Shown piece after piece: positions 45,183 through 54,202 of a stretch of DNA of 64,000 nt. Every line of letters begins with the position of its first letter. Position 1 is the first letter of the stretch. Under the pieces are notes generated by a model. The model was not told where the DNA came from. It saw nothing but the letters and a program-made list of their open reading frames with translations, and did not search any database. The translations under genes were made by a program, and so were the position numbers. Source of the DNA: an uncultured Piscirickettsiaceae bacterium (GTDB lineage Bacteria; Pseudomonadota; Gammaproteobacteria; Methylococcales; Cycloclasticaceae); contig CAJXSK010000002.1 of assembly GCA_913061075.1 (NCBI GenBank), positions 1 through 64,000 on the forward strand. The letters run 5' to 3'.

Positions 45183-45221
45183 CATATATGAAATATAATA
45201 TATATGAAAAAACATATATAA
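45183..45221 (-). promoter_or_regulatory. AT-rich repeats, candidate ArsR operator and promoter
   Basis: ATATATGAAA occurs twice, 16 bases apart (45184 and 45200), followed by CATATATAA at 45213. Such dyad or repeat sequence directly upstream of arsR is where autoregulatory ArsR operators are found. The site is seen; binding is inferred. Confidence 0.5.
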
Positions 45222-45418
45222 TAAAACTGTTAAGGTTTTTGTTGGTTTTCTAGCAAAATGGCGCTTACATTTTTGATATTGATGCGAGTTTTAAACGAGT
45301 AGGAATTGCAAAGTTGACTAAATTTAGCGAAAATACACGGTTCATTTGGCCTTGCGCCGATTTAATTCCTTTTAGCCCTACGTGTTAGTGGGTAAAAGAA
45401 CTAGCTTTGGAAAGAATT

Positions 45419-46819
45419 ATGAAAAAAACAATGTACGAGAAAATTTGGGAAAGCCACTTTGTTCACCAAGAACCCGGCCAGGCTCCTTTGTTGTATGTGG
45501 ACAGGCATTTAATGCACGAGGTTACTAGCCCTCAAGCCTTTGAAGGTTTGCGTATGGCGGATAGACCCGTACGCAACCCCCACAGTATTTTGGCGACAAT
45601 GGATCATTGCGTGCCGACTAAAAATCGTAATCTTCCTATTGCTGACCCCATCGCTAAAAAACAGATTGAAACGATGGCGGATAATTGTGAAGAGAACGGC
45701 CTAAATTTGTACGACATGGAAAGCCCGCATAACGGCGTTATCCATGTGGTTGTACCTGAGCACGGCTTTGTACACCCCGGTATGGTCGTGGTCTGTGGCG
45801 ATAGTCACACAGCAACGCATGGCGCATTTGGTGCTTTGGCGTTCGGAATTGGCACGTCTGAAGTTGAGCACGTAATGGCAACACAAACCTTACCGCAACA
45901 AAAATCTAAAACCATGTTGGTGCAGGTTGATGGCAAGTTATCAAAACACTGTACTGCAAAAGATATTGCGCTCGCTATTGTTGGCGTAACAGGTACAGCA
46001 GGTGGTACGGGTTATGTGATTGAGTATGCTGGTGAAGCGATCGATGCGCTTTCAATGGAAGGCCGTATGACCGTTTGTAATATGGCCATTGAAGCCGGTG
46101 CACGTGCAGGCATGGTGGCGCCAGATCAAAAAACGTTTGATTTCCTTGAAGGTAAAGAATTTGCACCTAAAGGCGAACAGTGGCAACAAGCATTAACGTA
46201 CTGGAAGTCTTTAGTGACAGATGAAGGTGCTGAATACGACACAGTTGTTACGTTAAACGCAGCGGATATTGCGCCACAAGTTACGTGGGGCACATCACCC
46301 GAACAAGTAGTTGGTGTTAACGGTTCGGTGCCGACACCTGAAAGCTTTGATGATAAAGGCAAACGTTTAGCATGTGAAGGCGCACTTAAATACATGGATC
46401 TTGAAGGCTCGACAAAAATGACGGATATCGAAATTGATTACGTATTCATTGGTTCGTGTACTAATGGCCGTATTGAGGATTTCCGCGATGCCGCTGAAAT
46501 GGCAAAAGGTACAAGCGTAGCAGAAGGCGTTACGGCTATTGCCGTGCCAGGTTCGGTTCATGTGAAGCTTCAAGCCGAAAAAGAAGGGATTGATAAAATT
46601 TTTAAAGATGCGGGTTGGGAATGGCGTGATCCAGGTTGTTCAATGTGCTTAGCCATGAATGGCGATGAGCTAAAAGACGGGCAACGTTGTGCATCGACAT
46701 CAAATCGTAACTTCGAAGGGCGTCAAGGCAAGGGTGGTCGTACTCACCTTGTGTCACCAGCAATGGCGGCGGCGGCGGCGGCGGCTGGCCACTTCGTTGA
46801 TATCAGCAAATTAGGTTAA
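45419..46819 (+). CDS. leuC: 3-isopropylmalate dehydratase large subunit
   Basis: A 466-residue aconitase-superfamily protein for leucine synthesis. The [4Fe-4S] cysteines appear in [19 protein letters not shown] and in [13 protein letters not shown], and the substrate loop in CVPTKNR and [19 protein letters not shown]. Near the C-terminus is an alanine run ([11 protein letters not shown]) coded by a GCG/GGC repeat. The ORF track begins at TTG 45407; ATG 45419 is more likely, and ATG 45431 possible. leuD follows after 4 bases. No leader peptide with leucine codons was recognised in the 250-base upstream region, which also carries the divergent ars promoter. Confidence 0.97.
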   Translation: MKKTMYEKIWESHFVHQEPGQAPLLYVDRHLMHEVTSPQAFEGLRMADRPVRNPHSILATMDHCVPTKNRNLPIADPIAKKQIETMADNCEENGLNLYDMESPHNGVIHVVVPEHGFVHPGMVVVCGDSHTATHGAFGALAFGIGTSEVEHVMATQTLPQQKSKTMLVQVDGKLSKHCTAKDIALAIVGVTGTAGGTGYVIEYAGEAIDALSMEGRMTVCNMAIEAGARAGMVAPDQKTFDFLEGKEFAPKGEQWQQALTYWKSLVTDEGAEYDTVVTLNAADIAPQVTWGTSPEQVVGVNGSVPTPESFDDKGKRLACEGALKYMDLEGSTKMTDIEIDYVFIGSCTNGRIEDFRDAAEMAKGTSVAEGVTAIAVPGSVHVKLQAEKEGIDKIFKDAGWEWRDPGCSMCLAMNGDELKDGQRCASTSNRNFEGRQGKGGRTHLVSPAMAAAAAAAGHFVDISKLG

Positions 46820-46823
46820 GGCT

Positions 46824-47438
46824 ATGGAACAATATAAAAAACACGAAAGCGTTGCGGCGTTAATGAACCGTAATAATGTTGATACGGACCAAATCATCCC
46901 AAAGCAGTTTCTAAAAAAAGTGGAGCGCAGTGGTTTTGGTGTGCACTTGTTTCACGATTGGCGTTATAACGCAGATGGCGTAACAGATAACCCAGAATTT
47001 GAATTGAATAACCCGGCATTTAAAGGCGCAAAAGTGCTTGTGGCAGGAGATAACTTCGGTTGTGGTTCATCGCGTGAGCATGCGCCATGGGCAATTGCAG
47101 ATTTTGGGTTTAACACCATTATTTCTACCAGTTATGCTGATATTTTCTACAATAACTGCTTTAAAAACGGCATTTTAGCGATTGTGGTTGAGCCCGCTCA
47201 GTTGGATGCATTAATGGAAGAAATTAATGCCAACGAAGGCGTGAGCTTTTCGGTAGACTTAGAGAATCAAACGGTCACAACACCGGGTGGAAATGGCTTT
47301 ACGTTTGAGATTGACCCATTTCGTAAAGACAACATGCTTAATGGCTTGGATGATATTGGTTTAACGCTAAAACACGTTGATAAAATTAGCGCGTTTGAAG
47401 AAGGTCACAAACAGCGCTTACCTTGGCTTTGGGCTTAA
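46824..47438 (+). CDS. leuD: 3-isopropylmalate dehydratase small subunit
   Basis: A 204-residue partner of LeuC with the swivel-domain motifs NNVDTDQIIPKQFLK and AGDNFGCGSSREHAPWAI. AAGG lies just upstream of the ATG. Length is typical. Confidence 0.97.
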   Translation: MEQYKKHESVAALMNRNNVDTDQIIPKQFLKKVERSGFGVHLFHDWRYNADGVTDNPEFELNNPAFKGAKVLVAGDNFGCGSSREHAPWAIADFGFNTIISTSYADIFYNNCFKNGILAIVVEPAQLDALMEEINANEGVSFSVDLENQTVTTPGGNGFTFEIDPFRKDNMLNGLDDIGLTLKHVDKISAFEEGHKQRLPWLWA

Positions 47439-47475
47439 GTCTTAAGGCTAATCATAATAATTAACGAGTGATGTA

Positions 47476-49002
47476 ATGGCACCTCGCCACATTCAAATAA
47501 TGGATACCACCCTGCGTGATGGAGAACAAACGCAGGGTGTGTCGTTTTCGCCCGCTGAAAAAGTCAGTGTGGCTAAGGCGTTATTAGAGTCCTTACGTGT
47601 GGACCGTGTAGAAGTAGCATCCGCATGTGTGTCTGAAGGTGAGCAAGAGGCTGTTCGTAATATTAACGAATGGGCGCAAGCTGAAGGGTTTGGTGATGCG
47701 GTTGAAGTGTTGGGATTTTCCGACCATAAGCGCAGCGTTGATTGGATTGTAGCGGCGAATGGCAAGGTTATTAACTTGCTGACCAAAGGTAGCGAAAAGC
47801 ACTGCCGAGATCAATTAGGAAAAACCTTAGAGCAACACGTAGAGCAAGTATTAAACACGGTTAATTACGCGTTAGAGCAAGGCCTAAAAGTTAACGTGTA
47901 TCTGGAAGATTGGTCGAATGGTTATGCTGATAGCCCCGATTACGTGTTTGCCTATATGGACGCAATTAAAGATGCAGGCATCAATCATTTTATGTTGCCA
48001 GACACATTGGGCGTTATGTCGCCAGAGGAAGTATTTGATGCGTTGAGTGATATGTGTACGCGTTATCCAGACACGCAGTTCGATTTTCATCCTCATAATG
48101 ATTACGGCCTCGGCACAGCTAATATTATGGCAGCGGTTCGTGCAGGTGTTAGCGCCATTCACTGTACAGTTAATTGCTTAGGCGAACGTGCGGGTAATGC
48201 GTCTGTATCAGAAGTGACTGTAGTATTGCGCGATAAAATGGGTATGGAATTATCGATCGATGAAAGTAATATTGTTCGCTTGAGCAATATGGTGGAAAAC
48301 TTTTCGGGCAAATGGGTGTCGGCCAATGCGCCAATTGTTGGTGAAGATGTCTTCACACAAACCGCAGGTATTCATGCCGATGGCGATAAAAAAGGCGGCT
48401 TGTACGAAAGCAAACTAAGCCCCGAACGTTTCTCAAGAATACGCAGTTATGCCTTAGGGAAAATGAGCGGCAAAGCCTCGTTGAGCAAAAACTTAGAACG
48501 CTTGGGTATTGAGCTATCTGAAGAAAATCAAAAGAAGGTGTTAGAGCGTATCGTGCGCTTGGGTGATTCCAAGCAAACGATTACCACAGAAGACTTACCG
48601 TTTATCATTGCCGACGTATTAGAAAGTGAAAGTTACAAACACATAAAATTATTAGCTTGTTCTATTACTAGCCGTTTAGATGAGTCATCTGCAGCAACTA
48701 TCAGAGTTAATATAAAAGGCAGCGAGCACGAGTCAACAGGAAATGGCAATGGCGGATTTGATGCGTTTATCAATGCCATTAATAAAGTACTAGCTGATTA
48801 TGACGTTGTATTGCCCGAGTTGGTCGATTATGAGGTTAGAATCCCAAAAGGCGGGCATACCAGTGCATTAACCGAGTGTGTAATTACGTGGGATGACCCG
48901 TTTAAAAAACGCAAAACGCGTGGTGTTCATTCTAATCAAGTGTTTGCATCTATATCTGCTGCCGTACGGATGATTAATATTCAGCTACACGAAAAAGCGT
49001 AA
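47476..49002 (+). CDS. leuA: 2-isopropylmalate synthase, LeuA2 type
   Basis: A 508-residue Claisen-condensing enzyme. The TIM barrel has the metal/substrate motifs MDTTLRDGEQTQGVSFS, FHPHNDYGLGTANIMAAVRAG and NCLGERAGNASVSEV, followed by the C-terminal LeuA regulatory dimer domain (from about residue 385), where leucine feedback acts. It resembles the short LeuA2 branch rather than E. coli LeuA. (R)-citramalate synthase is a relative and cannot be fully excluded, but placement right behind leuCD favours isopropylmalate. It starts 37 bases after leuD. Confidence 0.9.
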   Translation: MAPRHIQIMDTTLRDGEQTQGVSFSPAEKVSVAKALLESLRVDRVEVASACVSEGEQEAVRNINEWAQAEGFGDAVEVLGFSDHKRSVDWIVAANGKVINLLTKGSEKHCRDQLGKTLEQHVEQVLNTVNYALEQGLKVNVYLEDWSNGYADSPDYVFAYMDAIKDAGINHFMLPDTLGVMSPEEVFDALSDMCTRYPDTQFDFHPHNDYGLGTANIMAAVRAGVSAIHCTVNCLGERAGNASVSEVTVVLRDKMGMELSIDESNIVRLSNMVENFSGKWVSANAPIVGEDVFTQTAGIHADGDKKGGLYESKLSPERFSRIRSYALGKMSGKASLSKNLERLGIELSEENQKKVLERIVRLGDSKQTITTEDLPFIIADVLESESYKHIKLLACSITSRLDESSAATIRVNIKGSEHESTGNGNGGFDAFINAINKVLADYDVVLPELVDYEVRIPKGGHTSALTECVITWDDPFKKRKTRGVHSNQVFASISAAVRMINIQLHEKA

Positions 49003-49095
49003 CTATTTAAATAATATTAAATGTTTGTCTTCATTGTTTGAATAAACATGTTTAATATTATTGTCTTGGTTTTTAATTGCTTAGTTAGTTAATAA

Positions 49096-49374
49096 ATGAA
49101 AGCATCACTTAGAAAGCTATTCTCACCCATACTTAACCGCTTTGAATCGGGCGATGAAGCATTCAGCTATAAAGCGTCTCATCGAAAGGTGCTGATGTTT
49201 ATGGGTGTCTTGTTTTTGGTATTATCGGGCGTATCAGCGGTAGCTACTGTTGTATCTGGGCAAATAGGTGGTCTCGTGCCTTTTCTTGTATTTTTTGTGG
49301 TTGGGTTGGTTTGTGAGGTGGTGGGTTTTCTAGGAAACGACCGAGCAGTGGCCAAAATTTGGGGTGATAGATAG
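49096..49374 (+). CDS. small two-helix membrane protein, unknown
   Basis: A 92-residue protein with a basic/amphipathic N-terminus (MKASLRKLFSPILNRFESGDEAFSY) and two hydrophobic helices (about 34-55 and 58-80), ending in RAVAKIWGDR. No family is recognised with confidence. It follows leuA by 93 bases on the same strand and precedes the zinc-type operon. The ribosome binding site is weak, but codon use and membrane pattern suggest a real gene. Confidence 0.6.
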   Translation: MKASLRKLFSPILNRFESGDEAFSYKASHRKVLMFMGVLFLVLSGVSAVATVVSGQIGGLVPFLVFFVVGLVCEVVGFLGNDRAVAKIWGDR

Positions 49375-49439
49375 AAGTGGTACTTGTTTGTTGTTCGTAA
49401 TAATTAACGTTTTGCCTTAAAGGATATGCTAAAATTTCT

Positions 49440-49456
49440 ATCATTTCATAAATGAT
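49440..49456. promoter_or_regulatory. perfect palindrome upstream of the zinc-type operon
   Basis: ATCATTT-CAT-AAATGAT is a 7-3-7 inverted repeat just after a TAAAAT sequence and 17 bases before the first gene of the operon. Position suggests an operator for a metal regulator such as Zur, but it does not closely match the Zur consensus. Confidence 0.4.
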
Positions 49457-49473
49457 TTTTTAGTTTTGTAAAA

Positions 49474-49764
49474 ATGACGTTGGCTAAATCGAAAATTAAA
49501 TTAGTTAACATTGCGCTGTTATGTGTTGTGTTGCTCGCTGGGCAATTTTTTGCACTGGCACACTCGGTTGAGCATAATTTTCACGAAGCCGAAGCATCCT
49601 GCGATGTTTTTGCCACCGTTGAGCGTTCTGGCAATGCGGTATTCTGCGACACGCAGGCAAATTTAGTTGGCGATTTCTCGCCATTTTTCTTGGATTGTGG
49701 ACAACCACTCGTCCTATCCCATATTTCTTTAGCGAATCAGGCTCGCGCACCACCACGTTCTTAA
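49474..49764 (+). CDS. small exported His/Cys protein, possible zinc chaperone (DUF2946-like)
   Basis: A 96-residue protein with a signal peptide (LVNIALLCVVLLAGQFFALA), then HSVEHNFHEAEASCDVF and a second Cys-containing region (FCDTQ, FLDCGQ), ending in ARAPPRS. The pattern resembles DUF2946-type proteins that sit next to zinc ABC transporters, sometimes annotated as zinc chaperones. It is the first gene of a run with a porin, a ZnuA-like and a ZnuB-like protein. Metal binding by the His/Glu/Cys cluster is inferred. Confidence 0.6.
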   Translation: MTLAKSKIKLVNIALLCVVLLAGQFFALAHSVEHNFHEAEASCDVFATVERSGNAVFCDTQANLVGDFSPFFLDCGQPLVLSHISLANQARAPPRS

Positions 49765-49841
49765 TTTAGTGTTACAGGTTTTTTTGAAGCAGCTCCTTTG
49801 TGGGTTGCTTAGTAATATGTATTAAATTAAAGGAGTGTTAC

Positions 49842-51227
49842 ATGCGTACCACATTATTGGCGACCGTTGTTGTTGCCGTACTAAACGTGAACTCGGTATT
49901 TGCAGCGAGTGATATTGAGTTGTTAAAACAACAGCTAGGAGTCTTAAAAAGTAATTACGAACAACGCATCGTGGCGTTAGAGAAGCGGCTAGAACAAGCA
50001 GAAAATAAGGCTGTACAAGCAAGTGATAAAGTTCAGGTTGTTGAAAATAAAATGGTTCAACAAGAGAAGAAAGTGGCTTCTTTTTCTACTAAGAGTAACT
50101 TTAACCCAGACATTAGCCTTATTTTAGATGGTCGATTTGCCAGTTTTGATAATGAGGCAGATGATTATGAACTACCTGGGTTTGCCTTAGGAGGTGAAGC
50201 AGGCCTTGGAGAAGAAGGTTTTTCACTAGGGCATACAGAGTTGGTGATGAGTGCAACGATTGATAATTTGTTTTTTGGGAAGGCAACTATCGTATTAGAT
50301 GATCATGATGGCGAAATTGAACTAGAGCTTGAGGAAGCCTATATTCAAACCTTAGGGTTAGGGCATGGTGTGACCGTTAAGGCTGGCCGCTTTGCATCCA
50401 ATTTAGGTTATTTGAATGAGCAACATGAACACGCTTGGGATTTTGCGGATGCACCATTAATTTATCGCGGTCTATTCGGAAACCGTTTGTATGATGACGG
50501 TGTACAGATAAGTTATGTTGCGCCAACTGATTTATTTATTGAAGTGGGTGCAGAAGCCTTTAGAGGTAGCCGTTTTCCTGCAGGTGGTGAACAAGCTGAT
50601 GTAGGTGCTTGGACGGCCTATGCAAATGTTGGTGGTGATATTGGTATTGAGCACAGCTGGCAAATGGGCGTAGGCCATTGGCGGGCTGATGATATTGAAG
50701 ACAGAACCAGTGGCGGGCATAGTCACGGCGGTGGTGCCGATGAGATTCCATCGTTTGCTGGTGATAGTCATATCAACGCGTTTGATGTGGTGTACAAATG
50801 GGCACCTAATGGGAACCCGAAAAATCGCAATTTCAAATTCCAGTTCGAATACTTTGAGCGTGAAGAAGATGGCGTTGTGGCCTTGTTGAACAGCGCGCCG
50901 TTAGAGGAAACAAGCTACGATGGCGACCAGTCCGGTTGGTACGCACAAGGGGTTTATCAGTTTAAACCGCAATGGCGAATGGGTGTGCGATACGACGAGC
51001 TTGATAGCAGTAACTCAGGTTCAGACTTTGATGTATTGGGCGAAGCAGGTCTTGATAATGAAGGTCATACACCGAAGCGTTTTAGTGCTATGTTGGAATG
51101 GGTGCCAAGTGAATTTAGTCGTATTCGTTTGCAATATAACCATGACGAGTCGTATGAAGATACGGGTGATCAGCTCTTTATACAATATACACACAGCCTG
51201 GGTAGCCACGGCGCGCACGCATTTTAG
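49842..51227 (+). CDS. outer-membrane porin-like protein with coiled coil and His-rich loop
   Basis: A 461-residue protein. It has a signal peptide ending SVFA/ASDI, a coiled-coil stalk at about residues 20-85 (LLKQQLGVLKSNYEQRIVALEKRLEQ), and a beta barrel thereafter, ending FIQYTHSLGSHGAHAF with a terminal Phe. A putative surface or pore loop holds GGHSHGGGADE, and NEQHEHAW is nearby, so divalent metal capture is plausible. It lies 8 bases upstream of the ZnuA-like gene and probably supplies zinc across the outer membrane. AAAGGAGTGTTAC is a strong ribosome binding site for ATG 49842; the ORF-track start at 49800 is wrong. Confidence 0.75.
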   Translation: MRTTLLATVVVAVLNVNSVFAASDIELLKQQLGVLKSNYEQRIVALEKRLEQAENKAVQASDKVQVVENKMVQQEKKVASFSTKSNFNPDISLILDGRFASFDNEADDYELPGFALGGEAGLGEEGFSLGHTELVMSATIDNLFFGKATIVLDDHDGEIELELEEAYIQTLGLGHGVTVKAGRFASNLGYLNEQHEHAWDFADAPLIYRGLFGNRLYDDGVQISYVAPTDLFIEVGAEAFRGSRFPAGGEQADVGAWTAYANVGGDIGIEHSWQMGVGHWRADDIEDRTSGGHSHGGGADEIPSFAGDSHINAFDVVYKWAPNGNPKNRNFKFQFEYFEREEDGVVALLNSAPLEETSYDGDQSGWYAQGVYQFKPQWRMGVRYDELDSSNSGSDFDVLGEAGLDNEGHTPKRFSAMLEWVPSEFSRIRLQYNHDESYEDTGDQLFIQYTHSLGSHGAHAF

Positions 51228-51235
51228 GGGGCCAT

Positions 51236-52138
51236 ATGTTAATTAGCTTAGTTAAACGCAGCGTAATTGCGTTAGGCATTGGTCTGTTGTCGCTACCTGC
51301 CTATAGTGAGGTACGTGTGTTCGCGTGCGAGCCAGAATGGGCGTCGTTAACACAGGCCTTAGGTGGCGAGCATGTCAGTATTTATACAGCGACTTCCAAT
51401 GAGCAAAATCCACATTATATACAGGCGCGTCCTAGCCTAATTGCTAAAGCGCGTCGGGCAGATTTGCTTGTTTGTACGGGGGCAGAGTTGGAAATTGGTT
51501 GGTTACCGCTGTTGATTCGTAAATCGGGTAACCCTGCAATTCAAGTGGGCCAAAAGGGGCATTTTTTGGCAACGGATACGATGACGTTACTTGGTAAGCC
51601 CGCGGTGTTGGATCGTAGTCTTGGCGATATCCATGCGGCTGGAAATCCACATGTTCACCTTGACCCAGAGCGGTTGCTAACAGTGGCTGAACGCGTAACG
51701 CAAACATTAGTTAGTATTGATGTTGCTAATAGTGAAGATTATCAGCGCAATTTGGCGGTTTTTTCAGAAGAATGGAAAGAAAAAATGGTTGCTTGGCGTT
51801 CATTGGCCAGTCCACTGCGGGGGCAGTCGATTGTGGTTCACCACGATAATTGGCTGTATCTTCAACAATGGTTGGGCTTGAATAAACTGGCGGCACTAGA
51901 GCCCAAACCCGGTGTGCCGCCCACCAGTTCGCATCTCAGTGGTTTAGTGTCGCAAGTTAAGCAAACGGATGTGTACGGTATTGTTTACGCAAATTATCAA
52001 GATAAGAAAGCGGCAGACTGGTTATCTGATAAAACAGGTGTGGCGACGTTAGCATTAGACTTTAGTCCTGCGTCGGGTGAGCGTTTAGTGCAGTGGTATG
52101 AGCGCTTAATTAACCAATTAGTGCAGCTAAATCATTAA
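51236..52138 (+). CDS. zinc/manganese ABC transporter substrate-binding protein (ZnuA-like)
   Basis: A 300-residue cluster A-I metal binder with a signal peptide (LGIGLLSLPAYSE). The expected metal ligands are in ATSNEQNPHYIQARPS (His 1), AGNPHVHLDPERL (His 2), VVHHDNWLYL (His 3) and LALDFSPASGE (Asp). There is no His-rich loop like that of E. coli ZnuA; the histidines are in the porin instead. The last base of the stop is shared with the start of the permease gene. Confidence 0.9.
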   Translation: MLISLVKRSVIALGIGLLSLPAYSEVRVFACEPEWASLTQALGGEHVSIYTATSNEQNPHYIQARPSLIAKARRADLLVCTGAELEIGWLPLLIRKSGNPAIQVGQKGHFLATDTMTLLGKPAVLDRSLGDIHAAGNPHVHLDPERLLTVAERVTQTLVSIDVANSEDYQRNLAVFSEEWKEKMVAWRSLASPLRGQSIVVHHDNWLYLQQWLGLNKLAALEPKPGVPPTSSHLSGLVSQVKQTDVYGIVYANYQDKKAADWLSDKTGVATLALDFSPASGERLVQWYERLINQLVQLNH

Positions 52139-52893
52139 TGGAAGCCATTGATTTAACCATTATTGCACCCGCGTTCGTCGCAGGATTTCTCATCTTGCTG
52201 ACGCATGTGCCATTGGGTCAAGAAGTGGTTAAGCGTGGCATCATTTTTATAGACCTAGCCATTGCGCAAGTTGCTGGAACCGGTGTGATTTTTGCGTTTT
52301 GGCTAGGGTTTGATGCGCACGGTGTTGAGGTGCAGATAATAGCCATTGGTAGTGCGTTGTTAGGTGCATGGGGTTTGTCGCTATTAGAAAAACGATTGTT
52401 ACATCTTCAAGAGGCGTTCATTGGCGTGGTGTTTGTATTAGCAGCAACGGCGAGCCTTTTGCTCTTGGCAAATAACCCCCATGGTGGTCAGCAACTAAAG
52501 GATTTACTGGTTGGGCAAATACTTTGGATTACATGGGAGCAGCTTCTTCCTGTCGCAATTATTTCGGTATTAATTGCTTTTTGCTGGTTTAAGTTTGTAG
52601 CAGCAAGAAAGGCGTTATTTTATTATATTTTTGCGATTGCCATTACCAGCTCTGTTCAACTGGTTGGGGTGTATCTGGTGTTTTCTAGTTTAATTATTCC
52701 AGCGTTGGCGTGCCGTGATTTAGAGTCAGCTAAATCGTTTAAGATAGCGTTTATTATTGGCGTGCTAAGTTATGCGTTGGGGTTAATGTTATCGTCTATT
52801 GTGGACTTGCCTAGCGGTGCTGTCATTGTTTGGGTGATGGCGATTATCGCTTTGTTTGTACGACGCTTAGTAAGCCCTCAGGTAAGTAGTTAA
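52138..52893 (+). CDS. metal ABC transporter permease (ZnuB-like)
   Basis: A 251-residue inner-membrane protein of the ABC-3 family with about seven helices; VKRGIIFIDLAIAQVAGTGVIFAF and the LVGQILWITWEQL and VGVYLVFSSLIIPALAC segments are characteristic. It is coupled to the ZnuA-like gene (TAATG). The expected ATPase gene (znuC) is not next to it, so the transporter is incomplete within this window and would need an ATPase encoded elsewhere. Confidence 0.9.
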   Translation: MEAIDLTIIAPAFVAGFLILLTHVPLGQEVVKRGIIFIDLAIAQVAGTGVIFAFWLGFDAHGVEVQIIAIGSALLGAWGLSLLEKRLLHLQEAFIGVVFVLAATASLLLLANNPHGGQQLKDLLVGQILWITWEQLLPVAIISVLIAFCWFKFVAARKALFYYIFAIAITSSVQLVGVYLVFSSLIIPALACRDLESAKSFKIAFIIGVLSYALGLMLSSIVDLPSGAVIVWVMAIIALFVRRLVSPQVSS

Positions 52894-52900
52894 TAAATTG

Positions 52901-52931
52901 ACCACCCGCCAACGTTTAGTTGGTGGGTGGT
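52901..52931. terminator. inverted repeat between permease and leuB
   Basis: ACCACCCGCCAAC and GTTGGTGGGTGGT arms (one G-T pair) with a 5-base loop lie between convergent genes. T-runs are weak on both sides, so it is a likely but not certain bidirectional terminator. Confidence 0.65.
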
Positions 52932-52938
52932 GTATTAA

Positions 52939-54045
52939 TTAAACCGTTGGCATCGCTTTCAGTTTTTCGACGACCTTATCACCAAAGGCATCCGTGCTAA
53001 TCATTTTTACACCGCTGCCAGGTTTGGATAAGTCGGCAGTCGAGTAACCATCTGCGAATACACCTTGCATAGCCGCCCAAACATTTTTTGCTTCATCAGC
53101 CATGCCAAAACTGTATTCCAGCATCATAGCGACGGAACCAATCATTGAATAAGGGTTGGCAATGTTTTGGCCAGCAATATCTGGCGCTGAACCGTGAGAC
53201 GGCTCGTAGTAGGCTTTTTTATCCCCTAAGCAAGCAGAAGGCATAAGGCCTAATGAACCTAAGATGCCACCGCCTTGGTCGCTTAAAATGTCGCCAAACA
53301 TGTTTTCCATTACCATTACATCAAACTGTGTTGGTTTTAGGCAAAGCAACGTAGCCACGGCATCAACCAGAATATTAATTACTTCAACGTCAGGGTATTC
53401 AACCGCCACTTCTTCCATGACTTCATTCCAAAGTACGGATGATTTCAGCACGTTACTTTTATGGATGTTGTGCAATACTTTTTTTCGGCTGCTTGATAAT
53501 TTAAACGCGTGATGCATAATTTGGCGAATTTGCGCTTCGTCGTATTCCAAGGTTTCTTTTACATAACGTAAACCTTGTTCATTCACGCCCACTTCTTTTT
53601 CTCCAAAATACAAGCCGCCGACCAATTCGCGAATCATAATCAAGTCAATGCCATCGCCAATAATGTCGGATTTAAGTGGAGAGAAATGCGCCAAGCTTTG
53701 AGGTAATGAAACAGGGCGGTAGTTTGCGTAGGTGTTGTAACGTTTGCGCATGGGCAGCAGGGCGCCACGCTCAGGTTGCTTGTCGATGGGGATTTTTTTA
53801 GACTCTTCATGGCTTAAACCAATCGGGCCTTTAATAATCGCATCGGCTTCGTCGCAAATATCTTTTGTTTCTTGTGGAAAGGCATCGCCTTTTTCAAAAT
53901 AAGCGCAGGCGCCAAATAAAGCAGGCATTAATTCAAAGCTAACGTCGTTACGTTCTTCAACAAGTTTTAAAACCTTAACTGCTTCGGCCATAATTTCTGG
54001 GCCAATGCCGTCGCCAGCCATAACGGCAATTTTGTAATTTTTCAT
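52939..54045 (-). CDS. leuB: 3-isopropylmalate dehydrogenase
   Basis: A 368-residue beta-decarboxylating dehydrogenase. MAGDGIGPEIMAEAVKVL, the substrate-binding RGALLPMRKRYNTYANYRP, the IPMDH-type KSNVLKSSVLWNEV, and MENMFGDILSDQGGGI and HGSAPDIAG are all seen. Isocitrate and tartrate dehydrogenases are relatives, but the NVLxSSxLW pattern and the nearby leuCDA support LeuB. It is on the opposite strand, separated from leuCDA by the zinc-type operon. It is divergent from ychF. Confidence 0.92.
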   Translation of the reverse strand: MKNYKIAVMAGDGIGPEIMAEAVKVLKLVEERNDVSFELMPALFGACAYFEKGDAFPQETKDICDEADAIIKGPIGLSHEESKKIPIDKQPERGALLPMRKRYNTYANYRPVSLPQSLAHFSPLKSDIIGDGIDLIMIRELVGGLYFGEKEVGVNEQGLRYVKETLEYDEAQIRQIMHHAFKLSSSRKKVLHNIHKSNVLKSSVLWNEVMEEVAVEYPDVEVINILVDAVATLLCLKPTQFDVMVMENMFGDILSDQGGGILGSLGLMPSACLGDKKAYYEPSHGSAPDIAGQNIANPYSMIGSVAMMLEYSFGMADEAKNVWAAMQGVFADGYSTADLSKPGSGVKMISTDAFGDKVVEKLKAMPTV

Positions 54046-54202
54046 GAGCTTACCTTAGTTTAGTGTGTTGAAAATAAACAACGTATTTTACTCGACTGGG
54101 AACATATGCGCCATGCGTTGCTGAATATCAGATAGATAGTTTTTAAGTATCTAAGCGCATAACGTATAATCACGGCCTTTATAGAATCAAGAAGAGAAAC
54201 GT

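Noticed and set aside
46760-46790. GCG/GGC trinucleotide run in leuC
   Set aside because: It encodes an alanine run near the C-terminus in steps of three; no frame change would result, and it is a simple coding repeat.
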